This document shows, piece after piece, positions 57,521 to 64,000 of a DNA stretch of 64,000 bases (within the stretch, counting starts at the first letter, position 1; each line of letters begins with the position of its first letter). The DNA comes from Nitrobacter sp051535235 (GTDB lineage Bacteria > Pseudomonadota > Alphaproteobacteria > Rhizobiales > Xanthobacteraceae): assembly GCF_051535235.1 (NCBI RefSeq), contig NZ_JBPPLZ010000009.1, positions 1 through 64,000 on the forward strand. Direction: 5' to 3'. The notes under the pieces were generated by a model. The model searched no databases. It was not told where the DNA came from and worked only from the letters and a program-made list of their open reading frames with translations. The translations under genes and the position numbers were made by a program.

Positions 57521-58698
57521 TGTCGGTGATGCCGCCAAAGCCCGTCGAAGCCGAGGCCGTCTCGCCGCTCGGCGAAGCCGTGCCGCCGGGCAGCCATCGG
57601 CTCCGCCTCTCGCCGCTCAACCGTCGCCGCTGGCAGAATTTCAAATCGAACCGGCGCGGCTACTGGTCGCTCTGGATATTCCTGATCCTGTTTTTCATTT
57701 CGCTATTTGCGGAATTGATCGCCAACGACCGGCCGTTCCTGATCCGCATCGACGGTCATTTCTATTTCCCGGCGTTCGTGACTTACCCGGAAACCGCGTT
57801 CGGCGGCGATTTCGAGACCGCCGCAGATTATCGCGACCCCTATGTTCAGAAGCTGATCAAGGATAAGGGCGGCACCATCATCTGGCCGCCGATCCGCTAT
57901 TCCTACGACACCCACAACCTCGATCTGCCGACGCCGGCGCCCTCAAAACCGACCTGGCTCTTGACCGAGGCTGAATGCAAGGACGTGGTGCAGCGCAAGC
58001 ACCTCACGGGCTGCCGCGATCTCGAATACAACTGGCTCGGGACCGACGATCAGGGCCGCGACGTGGTGGCGCGGCTGATTTACGGATTCCGGATCTCGGT
58101 GCTGTTCGGGCTTTGCCTGACCATCGTGTCGTCCATCATCGGCATCGCCGCCGGCGGCGTGCAGGGCTATTTCGGCGGCTGGGTCGATCTCGCCTTCCAG
58201 CGCTTCATCGAGGTCTGGACCGCGATTCCCTCGCTCTACCTGCTCCTGATTTTGTCGTCGGTGCTGGTGCCGGGATTTTTCGTGCTGCTCGGCATCCTGC
58301 TGCTGTTCTCATGGGTGTCGCTGGTCGGTCTGGTGCGCGCCGAATTCCTGCGCGGCCGCAACTTCGAATACATCACGGCGGCGCGGGCGCTCGGCGTGTC
58401 GAATGCGACCATTATGGTCCGTCACCTTTTGCCGAACGCCATGGTCGCGACCATGACGTTCCTGCCGTTCATCGTGTCGTCGTCGGTGATGACCCTGACC
58501 GCGCTGGATTTTCTCGGCTTCGGTCTGCCGCCGGGCTCGCCCTCGCTCGGCGAGATGCTGGCGCAGGGCAAGGCCAACGTGCAGGCGCCGTGGCTCGGCT
58601 TCACCGGATTTTTCGCACTCGCGATCATGCTTTCGTTGCTGATCTTCATCGGCGAAGCGGTGCGTGATGCCTTCGATCCGCGCAAGACGTTCAGGTAG
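57520..58698 (+). CDS. yejE: Peptide ABC permease YejE
   Basis: A 392-residue partner permease. A polar N-terminus (1-45) precedes helix 1 (YWSLWIFLILFFISLFAEL). A long periplasmic loop (about 70-170) typical of YejE includes LGTDDQGRDVVARLIYGFR before the core helices. The ATPase-contact loop is YITAARALGVSNATIMVRH. It overlaps yejB at the TGATG junction. Confidence 0.92.
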   Translation: MSVMPPKPVEAEAVSPLGEAVPPGSHRLRLSPLNRRRWQNFKSNRRGYWSLWIFLILFFISLFAELIANDRPFLIRIDGHFYFPAFVTYPETAFGGDFETAADYRDPYVQKLIKDKGGTIIWPPIRYSYDTHNLDLPTPAPSKPTWLLTEAECKDVVQRKHLTGCRDLEYNWLGTDDQGRDVVARLIYGFRISVLFGLCLTIVSSIIGIAAGGVQGYFGGWVDLAFQRFIEVWTAIPSLYLLLILSSVLVPGFFVLLGILLLFSWVSLVGLVRAEFLRGRNFEYITAARALGVSNATIMVRHLLPNAMVATMTFLPFIVSSSVMTLTALDFLGFGLPPGSPSLGEMLAQGKANVQAPWLGFTGFFALAIMLSLLIFIGEAVRDAFDPRKTFR

Positions 58699-58704
58699 GC
58701 CGGA

Positions 58705-60336
58705 ATGGACGCCATCGATCAGCCGCTGCTCGAGGTTCGCGACCTGTCCGTCGCGTTTCACCATGCCGGAGGAACCTCGGTCGCTGTCGATCACATTTCG
58801 TTCGATATCAAGCGCGGCGAGTGCGTCGCGCTGGTCGGCGAATCCGGATCCGGAAAATCCGTCAGCGCGCTGTCGATCCTCAAGCTGCTGCCCTATCCGG
58901 CCGCGTCGCACCCCGGCGGCAACATCCGCTTCAAGGGCCGCGAGCTGCTCGGCCTGTCCGAGCGCGAGATCAGGAGCATTCGCGGCAACGACATCTCGAT
59001 CATTTTCCAGGAGCCGATGACCTCGCTCAATCCGCTGCACACCATCGAAGCGCAGATCAGCGAGATCTTGCTGCTGCACGGCGGGGCTCGCGGCGCGGCG
59101 GCGCGACGGCGCACCGTGGAACTGCTGACGCAGGTCGGCATTCCCGAGCCGGAAACCCGCCTCGCCAGCTATCCGCATCAACTGTCCGGCGGCCAGCGCC
59201 AGCGCGTGATGATCGCGATGGCGCTCGCCAACGAACCCGACCTGCTGATAGCGGACGAGCCGACCACGGCGCTCGACGTCACCGTACAGGCGCAGATCCT
59301 GGCGCTGCTGGCGGACATCCGCGCCCGGCTCGGAATGAGCCTGTTGTTCATCACGCACGATCTCGGCATCGTCCGCCGCATCGCCGACCGTGTTTGCGTC
59401 ATGAACGGCGGCAAGATCGTCGAGAAGGGACCGGTCGAGCAGGTCTTCGAGACGCCGAAGCATCCGTACACGCGCGAGCTTCTGGCCGCGGAGCCGAAGC
59501 CGGATCCGGCGCCGCCGCGGCCGGAGTCGCCGGTCGTGATCGCGGCAGACGATCTCAAGGTCTGGTTCCCGGTCCGGCGGGGGCTGCTGCGCAAGACGGT
59601 CGGTCACATCAAGGCGGTTGATGGCGTGACGCTGAAGGTGCGCAAGGGCGAGACGCTCGGCGTCGTCGGCGAATCCGGGTCCGGAAAGACCACCCTCGGT
59701 CTGGCGTTGTTGCGGCTGATTTCGTCGGACGGACCCATCGTATTTCTGAGCAAAAACATCCAGGGCCTGCGTTTCAAGGAGATGCGGCCGTTCCGCCGCG
59801 ACATGCAGATCGTGTTTCAGGACCCGTTCGGAGCGCTGAGCCCGCGGATGTCGGTCGGCGATATCGTGGCCGAGGGCTTGAGCGTGCATCAACGCTCGCT
59901 GTCCGACGCCGAGCGCGAGGCGCGGGTGGTCAAGGCGCTCAACGATGTCGGGCTCGATCCGGCGACGCGTTTTCGCTATCCGCACGAATTTTCCGGCGGC
60001 CAGCGCCAGCGCATCAGCATCGCGCGCGCCGTGGTGCTGGAGCCCGACTTTGTGGTTCTGGACGAGCCGACCAGCGCGCTCGACATGCTGTTTCAGGCAC
60101 AGATGGTTGATCTCCTGCGCGATCTGCAGCGCAAGCGCGACCTCACCTACATGTTCATCTCGCATGATCTGCGCGTCGTCGCCTCGCTCGCCAGCCATCT
60201 CATCGTGATGCGGCACGGCAAGGTGGTGGAGGAGGGGCCGGCATCGGCATTGTTCAAGAGTCCGAAGTCTGATTACACGCGGGAGCTGTTTGCCGCAGCG
60301 TTCCGGCTGGAGACCGCAAACGGCGCGGAAGCCTGA
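58705..60336 (+). CDS. yejF: Peptide ABC ATPase YejF, two fused cassettes
   Basis: A 543-residue protein with two complete ABC cassettes. First: Walker A GESGSGKSVSALS, signature LSGGQRQRVMIAMAL and Walker B LLIADEPTTALD. Second: GESGSGKTTLGLAL, signature FSGGQRQRISIARAV and VVLDEPTSALD. Each has its own Q-loop and switch His (FITHDLG, FISHDLR). It powers YejBE. A terminator follows the stop. Confidence 0.94.
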   Translation: MDAIDQPLLEVRDLSVAFHHAGGTSVAVDHISFDIKRGECVALVGESGSGKSVSALSILKLLPYPAASHPGGNIRFKGRELLGLSEREIRSIRGNDISIIFQEPMTSLNPLHTIEAQISEILLLHGGARGAAARRRTVELLTQVGIPEPETRLASYPHQLSGGQRQRVMIAMALANEPDLLIADEPTTALDVTVQAQILALLADIRARLGMSLLFITHDLGIVRRIADRVCVMNGGKIVEKGPVEQVFETPKHPYTRELLAAEPKPDPAPPRPESPVVIAADDLKVWFPVRRGLLRKTVGHIKAVDGVTLKVRKGETLGVVGESGSGKTTLGLALLRLISSDGPIVFLSKNIQGLRFKEMRPFRRDMQIVFQDPFGALSPRMSVGDIVAEGLSVHQRSLSDAEREARVVKALNDVGLDPATRFRYPHEFSGGQRQRISIARAVVLEPDFVVLDEPTSALDMLFQAQMVDLLRDLQRKRDLTYMFISHDLRVVASLASHLIVMRHGKVVEEGPASALFKSPKSDYTRELFAAAFRLETANGAEA

Positions 60337-60337
60337 G

Positions 60338-60354
60338 ACCCCGTTCGGGGTTTT
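60338..60354 (+). terminator. Rho-independent terminator of the yej operon
   Basis: Hairpin ACCCC-GTTC-GGGGT followed by TTTT, starting just after the yejF stop. Confidence 0.7.
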
Positions 60355-60368
60355 CGTGTCAGACGCCA

Positions 60369-60506
60369 TGTCCCGGACGCGATGCGGCGTGTGACGCCGC
60401 ACCGCAGAGCCGGGACCGTTTCAGATACCGATGTCGCGAAATGTCCGTGTTGTGACGGTCCCGGGTCAGCACCGCGGCGCTGGCGCGCTGCGGCGAATCC
60501 GGGACA
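60369..60506. repeat. Dispersed inverted repeat after the yej operon
   Basis: TGTCCCGGA at the left and TCCGGGACA at the right, with nested GCGGCG/GCAG-rich arms and an internal GGGACCGT...ACGGTCCC pair. This type of element is frequent between genes in Bradyrhizobium and Rhodopseudomonas. It occupies the gap between converging yejF and the NlpC/P60 gene. Confidence 0.65.
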
Positions 60507-60515
60507 CGGGCGCTG

Positions 60516-61358
60516 TTACAACCGCTTCACGCTGGTCACGTCGCTTCCGGCCGCCTTGATGCGGGCGATCGCTTCGTGAATGCCCTCGATGGCTGTCGCC
60601 ATGTGATGCGCGTTGGCGTGGAGCAGCGTGGCCGCGTCGCGGACGATCGCGACGTGGCCTTTCCAGAAGATGAGGTCGCCGCGCTGCGGCTGTCGTGCTT
60701 CTGCGGGCGGCAATGCGTGTCCCAAGGCGGCTTCCTGCATGTCGCTGTCGCGCGGACAGTCGATGCCGGCGGCGTTGAGCGCCACCTGCACGAGACCCGA
60801 GCAGTCGATGCCGAGGCTGGTCTTGCCGCCCCAGAGGTAAGGCGTTCCGACGAACATTTCAGCGACCGCGACGAAATCGCTGGCTAAATGATCGAGCGGC
60901 GCGACATGAGCGGCGGGAATGTAGAGATCGCCGGCGGCGACGGCGAACACGCCGTTATGGCGGCGGATGGTCAGCGCCGCGCCGAGCGGCAGCGTCTGCG
61001 CCGGCGCGAGTTTGATCGATGGCCCCGGAAACACGAACGTCCGCAGCGCGATGACCTTGTGGGTCGGTGCTGCGCGGGGCCTTGCAAGCGCGCGGTCGGG
61101 AATCCATCCGACATAGCCGTCGCTTTTCAATTGACACCAGGCCCAGCCTTCGGCGCTGTGATCGTAGACCGTGACGCGCTCGCCGCGCAGCGCCTGGGTA
61201 TCGAGCATGGCGTCGGGCAAAGGCTCGCGCTGCAGCGGTGCAATGGCGTCGACGACCTCGCGTTCCTCGCCGTCGGCGTAGCGCTCCGCCTTGACCTTGC
61301 CCTCCAGGTAACGTGCGGCAATCTCCGGCCGGGCGGGCGTGAGACGCGGATCATCCAT
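60516..61358 (-). CDS. NlpC/P60-family cell-wall peptidase
   Basis: A 280-residue protein without signal peptide. N-terminal SH3-like regions (about 50-170, including AEGWAWCQLKSDGYVGWIP) precede the NlpC/P60 domain (about 175-265). The catalytic Cys is in GIDCSGLVQVAL, the His in FWKGHVAIVRD. Enzymes of this type cut the gamma-D-glutamyl-diaminopimelate or related bonds of murein peptides. Its start overlaps the stop of the aminopeptidase gene by 8 bases, so the two are coupled and may together recycle murein peptides in the cytoplasm (inference). Confidence 0.88.
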   Translation of the reverse strand: MDDPRLTPARPEIAARYLEGKVKAERYADGEEREVVDAIAPLQREPLPDAMLDTQALRGERVTVYDHSAEGWAWCQLKSDGYVGWIPDRALARPRAAPTHKVIALRTFVFPGPSIKLAPAQTLPLGAALTIRRHNGVFAVAAGDLYIPAAHVAPLDHLASDFVAVAEMFVGTPYLWGGKTSLGIDCSGLVQVALNAAGIDCPRDSDMQEAALGHALPPAEARQPQRGDLIFWKGHVAIVRDAATLLHANAHHMATAIEGIHEAIARIKAAGSDVTSVKRL

Positions 61359-62733
61359 AGCGTTCGCCCAGCAGTCGGTAGATCGCGCGCGCGGCCTGGC
61401 ATTCGCCGCCTTCGGGTCGCGCCGGTTTCGCGGTCGGAGTCCAGCCGTAGATATCGATATGAAGCCAGCGTGTGGTCGCCTCGACGAAGCGTTGCAGGAA
61501 CAGCGCGCAGGTGATCGAGCCGGCGAAGCCGCCCGAGGGCGCATTGTTGATGTCGGCGACCTTGGAATCCAGCCACGCGTCGTAAGCGGGCCATAGCGGC
61601 ATCCGCCACAGCGGATCGTTCTCGGCCTCCGCGCAGCGCGCGAGATCGCGCGCGAGCCGCTCGTCGCTCGTATAGAAAGGCGGGATGTCCGGTCCGAGCG
61701 CCACGCGCGCCGCGCCGGTGAGCGTGCCGAGATCGATCAGCAGATCGGGTTTGTCTTCACCGGCCAGTGCCAGCGCATCGGCGAGAACCAGCCGGCCTTC
61801 GGCGTCGGTGTTGCCGATTTCGACGCTCAAGCCCTTGCGCGACGGAAAGACGTCCAGCGGCCGAAACGCGTTGCCGGCGACGGCGTTTTCCACCGCCGGG
61901 ATCAGGACGCGAAGCCGGATTTTCAGCTTCTTATCCATGACCATCAGCGCCAAAGCCAGCACATTGGCCGCGCCGCCCATGTCCTTCTTCATGATCTGCA
62001 TGCCGCTGGCGGGTTTGAGATCGACGCCGCCGGTGTCGAAGCAGACGCCTTTGCCGACCAGCGTGACCTTCGGATGCGCGGAATCGCCCCAGGTCATATC
62101 GATCAGCCGCGGTGCGCGCGGCGAAGCCATTCCGACTGCATGGATCAGCGGAAAATTCCTGTGCTTCAGATCGTCGCCGGTGATGCAGTTGAAATCCGCG
62201 CCGAAACGCCGCGCGAGATTTTGCGCCGCTGCCGCGAGTTCTTCCGGTCCCATATCGTTGGCGGGGATATTGATGAGATCACGCGCCAGCGCTGCGGCGT
62301 CGGCCATCCGCGAGATATCGGCGAGGTCGATACCGTCGGGAGGCACCAGCCGAGCCTTCGGCGCGTCGGCCTTGCGGTAGCGGCCGAAGCGGTAGCTGCC
62401 GAGTGCAAAGGACAGCGTCGCGAGATGCATGTCATTGGTCGCATTGGCGAAGCGGAATGTTCCGGCGGGCAACAGGCCCGGCAGCTTGCCGGCGAGGAAG
62501 GGGTCGTACGAGCGACCTGCCGTATCGCCGAGTCCGAACAGAATGCGAGAGACCTCGCCGTTCGCGGCCGGCAGCGCGAGGTACTGACCCGCCTTCGCCG
62601 CAAAACCGTTCGCCTCGGCGAACCGGCGTGCCGGACCGTCCAGCGTTGCGCCCGTCGTTTCCCACGCCGCCTCGGCGACGAGGGTGATCGGAACGGCCTC
62701 CTCGGCCGGCGCGGTCGTGAACGCGGGATGCAT
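61351..62733 (-). CDS. M17 leucyl aminopeptidase family protein
   Basis: A 460-residue metallopeptidase. The metal-binding catalytic domain shows VGKGVCFDTGGVDLKPASGM with KKDMGGAANVLAL, and the family signature NTDAEGRLVLADAL. The N-terminal domain is shorter than in PepA. It removes N-terminal residues from peptides using two metal ions. It overlaps the NlpC/P60 gene and they are probably cotranscribed. Confidence 0.92.
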   Translation of the reverse strand: MHPAFTTAPAEEAVPITLVAEAAWETTGATLDGPARRFAEANGFAAKAGQYLALPAANGEVSRILFGLGDTAGRSYDPFLAGKLPGLLPAGTFRFANATNDMHLATLSFALGSYRFGRYRKADAPKARLVPPDGIDLADISRMADAAALARDLINIPANDMGPEELAAAAQNLARRFGADFNCITGDDLKHRNFPLIHAVGMASPRAPRLIDMTWGDSAHPKVTLVGKGVCFDTGGVDLKPASGMQIMKKDMGGAANVLALALMVMDKKLKIRLRVLIPAVENAVAGNAFRPLDVFPSRKGLSVEIGNTDAEGRLVLADALALAGEDKPDLLIDLGTLTGAARVALGPDIPPFYTSDERLARDLARCAEAENDPLWRMPLWPAYDAWLDSKVADINNAPSGGFAGSITCALFLQRFVEATTRWLHIDIYGWTPTAKPARPEGGECQAARAIYRLLGERYG

Positions 62734-62799
62734 AGGTGTCTCGATCTCTGTTCGATGCGGAGAGTTTAGCGGCAGAGCGCGCGGGTGTCAGTCGGCCTA

Positions 62800-62822
62800 G
62801 TTAACCAGACGTTAGGGTTAAC
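62800..62822. promoter_or_regulatory. Palindrome upstream of tadD, CtrA-like
   Basis: Arms GTTAACC and GGTTAAC around a 9-base spacer. It also contains TTAA-N7-TTAG, one base from the CtrA consensus TTAA-N7-TTAA(C). It lies 58 bases before the tadD-like start; the divergent aminopeptidase start is 67 bases to the left. Confidence 0.4.
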
Positions 62823-62880
62823 AGTCTATTGCTGAAGTCGCCCATTTTCCAAACGGCCCGCATTTACAAGCGAAGGTGCC

Positions 62881-63690
62881 ATGCGTCAGCAGTCGTATCT
62901 TGCCAGGCTTCTCGCATCCGCCGCCATGTCGGTGATGCTGGCGAGCGGACTCGGCGGCTGTCAAACCACCGGGGTCCCGGATATCACCGGCTCGCTTGGT
63001 GCTAAGGCGAACACGAACTCCGCGTCCGATCCCAATCAGGCCGCCGAAGTTTATGGCGAAAGATTTCGCGCCAACCCCAAGGACGCCGACGCGGCGCTGA
63101 AATACGGACAGGCATTGCGCGCCATCGGGCAGCGCGCCCAGGCCGTTGCGGTGCTGGAACGCGCCGCGATCTTGAATCCGGGCAACAAAGCGGTACTGGC
63201 CGGCTGGGGACGGGCGCTCGCCGATAACGGTCAGTCGCAGCAGGCATTCGATGTGCTCAGCCGCGCTCACACGCCGGCAAATCCGGACTGGCGGATTCTT
63301 TCGGTCCAGGGAACGACGCTGGACAAGCTCGGCCGTCACGACGAAGCGCGCCGCTATTACGATAGCGCGCTCAGGATCGCGCCGGACGAGCCGTCGGTGC
63401 TGTCCAATCTCGGCATGTCGTACGTCCTGACCAAGGAACTTCCCAAAGCCGAGGAAGTGTTGCGCCGCGCTTACGCCAGCGCCCGCGCCGACAGCCGGAT
63501 CCGGCAGAATCTGGCGCTTGTCGTCGGATTGCAGGGCAGGTTCGACGAGGCAGAGAGCATCGTGAAGGCCGATCTGCCCGCCGACGAGGCCGAGGCGAAC
63601 GTTGCCTATCTGAAGCAGATGCTCGGGCGCGGAGGTAACGCGCGCGCCGGCGCCGGAGATGTTCTCGCTCAGGGCGCCCGCAAATCGTGA
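62881..63690 (+). CDS. tadD: TadD-like TPR lipoprotein
   Basis: A 269-residue protein. The N-terminal signal ends in the lipobox LGGC (Cys27), so it is probably a lipoprotein. About four tetratricopeptide repeats follow (55-215; for example ADAALKYGQALRAIGQRAQAV and DEPSVLSNLGMSYVLTKEL). TadD-type TPR lipoproteins help assemble the Tad (Flp) pilus secretin. The converging tadC gene next door supports this. The ATG at 62881 gives a normal lipoprotein signal. Confidence 0.8.
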   Translation: MRQQSYLARLLASAAMSVMLASGLGGCQTTGVPDITGSLGAKANTNSASDPNQAAEVYGERFRANPKDADAALKYGQALRAIGQRAQAVAVLERAAILNPGNKAVLAGWGRALADNGQSQQAFDVLSRAHTPANPDWRILSVQGTTLDKLGRHDEARRYYDSALRIAPDEPSVLSNLGMSYVLTKELPKAEEVLRRAYASARADSRIRQNLALVVGLQGRFDEAESIVKADLPADEAEANVAYLKQMLGRGGNARAGAGDVLAQGARKS

Positions 63691-63728
63691 GACTTGCCGG
63701 GTTTTGATCGAATCGGGGTTCTGTTCTC

Positions 63729-63816
63729 GTTATTGCGAGAAGCGGAGCGACGAAGCAATCCACAGATGCTTTTAAAGCAAGGACTGGACTTGGATCGCTT
63801 CGCTCTGCCCGCAACG
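63729..63816. repeat. Dispersed inverted repeat between tadD and tadC
   Basis: TTATTGCGAG...CGAAGCAATCCA at the left and TGGATCGCTTCGCTCTG...CGCAACG at the right, a known intergenic repeat type of this family. It separates two converging genes and could end both transcripts. Confidence 0.65.
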
Positions 63817-63839
63817 ATCCCTCGCGCCGAGGGCAGGGA

Positions 63840-64000
63840 TCAATGCATCGTGGCTGCGAGCTTGATGCCCGTCGGTCCGAGAATGACCACGAACAGCACG
63901 GGCAGGAAGAACAGGATCATCGGCACCGTCAGCTTGGGCGGCAGCGCGGCCGCCTTTTTCTCGGCTTCGGACATGCGCATGTCGCGGTTTTCCTGCGCCA
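63840..64000 (-). CDS. tadC: TadC-like Tad pilus inner-membrane protein, C-terminal part
   Basis: Only the last 52 residues are in the window. AEKKAAALPPKLTVPMILFF and LPVLFVVILGPTGIKL are the end of the last cytoplasmic loop and the final transmembrane helix of the type II secretion F/TadC family. TadC works with TadB as the platform of the Tad pilus machine. The rest of the gene, and probably tadB and cpaF, lies beyond the right edge. Confidence 0.85.
   Translation of the reverse strand, partial: AQENRDMRMSEAEKKAAALPPKLTVPMILFFLPVLFVVILGPTGIKLAATMH

Noticed and set aside
58309..60402. Long antisense open frame (about 700 codons) opposite yejE/yejF
   Set aside because: Shadow of the two-cassette ATPase gene; no recognisable domain on the antisense strand.

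Overview
The window looks like chromosomal DNA of an alphaproteobacterium of the Bradyrhizobiaceae/Nitrobacteraceae group (Bradyrhizobium, Rhodopseudomonas, Afipia or a relative). The reasons are high GC with strong GC3 bias, a CycM-type membrane-anchored cytochrome c, a Yej operon with two Tat-exported binding proteins, Tad pilus genes, an EcfG-type promoter, and several intergenic palindromic repeats typical of that family. I see no prophage, IS element, CRISPR array or rRNA. The only tRNA is a truncated tRNA-Arg(CCG) at the left edge.

Layout. 1-9.4 kb: tRNA-Arg, an HD-GYP phosphodiesterase, a small exported protein, a dCache-like/HAMP/GAF class III nucleotidyl cyclase, an RND-type adaptor converging on a caspase-like protein, an unknown 578-residue protein and an FMN-binding PPOX protein. 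9.4-18.8 kb: AsmA, a Crp-type regulator, and a leftward cluster of OmpA-like protein, caspase/TPR protein, RND adaptor and RND permease. 19-25 kb: a coupled set of MFS transporter, otsB, GH15 hydrolase and otsA. 25-32.5 kb: a membrane coiled-coil protein, a LolD-type ATPase/FtsX-type permease/AttH-like lipocalin operon, a 95-residue orphan and a large exported protein. 32.5-41 kb: a livGFHM plus binding-protein operon divergent from beta-oxidation genes. 41-51.5 kb: a CusF-like protein, glpK, an exported carbonic anhydrase, a PAS protein, metH, metF, pheA and kdsB. 51.7-60.4 kb: cycM and yejA1-yejA2-yejB-yejE-yejF. 60.5-64 kb: an NlpC/P60 hydrolase, an M17 aminopeptidase, a TadD-like lipoprotein and the end of tadC.

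The most unusual part is the left 19 kb. An adaptor plus caspase-like pair is present twice (4640-6427 and 15386-17903). Both caspase homologues have lost the His-Cys dyad (Phe/Ser and Tyr/Ser instead). Both adaptors lack the alpha-helical hairpin that normally docks on TolC and share a distinctive pair of cysteines. One pair is linked to an RND permease and an OmpA-like peptidoglycan-binding protein, with no TolC gene. A CRP-like palindrome (TGTGA-N6-TCACG) lies upstream of this cluster. The window also encodes a class III cyclase and a Crp homologue with intact cAMP-cassette and CRP-type recognition residues, so a local cyclic-nucleotide circuit is a testable idea. A perfect TGTGA-N6-TCACA site precedes the orphan 95-residue gene. 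The trehalose cluster has a full EcfG-type promoter (GGAAC-N16-CGTT). All functions are read from sequence alone; no database search was run.
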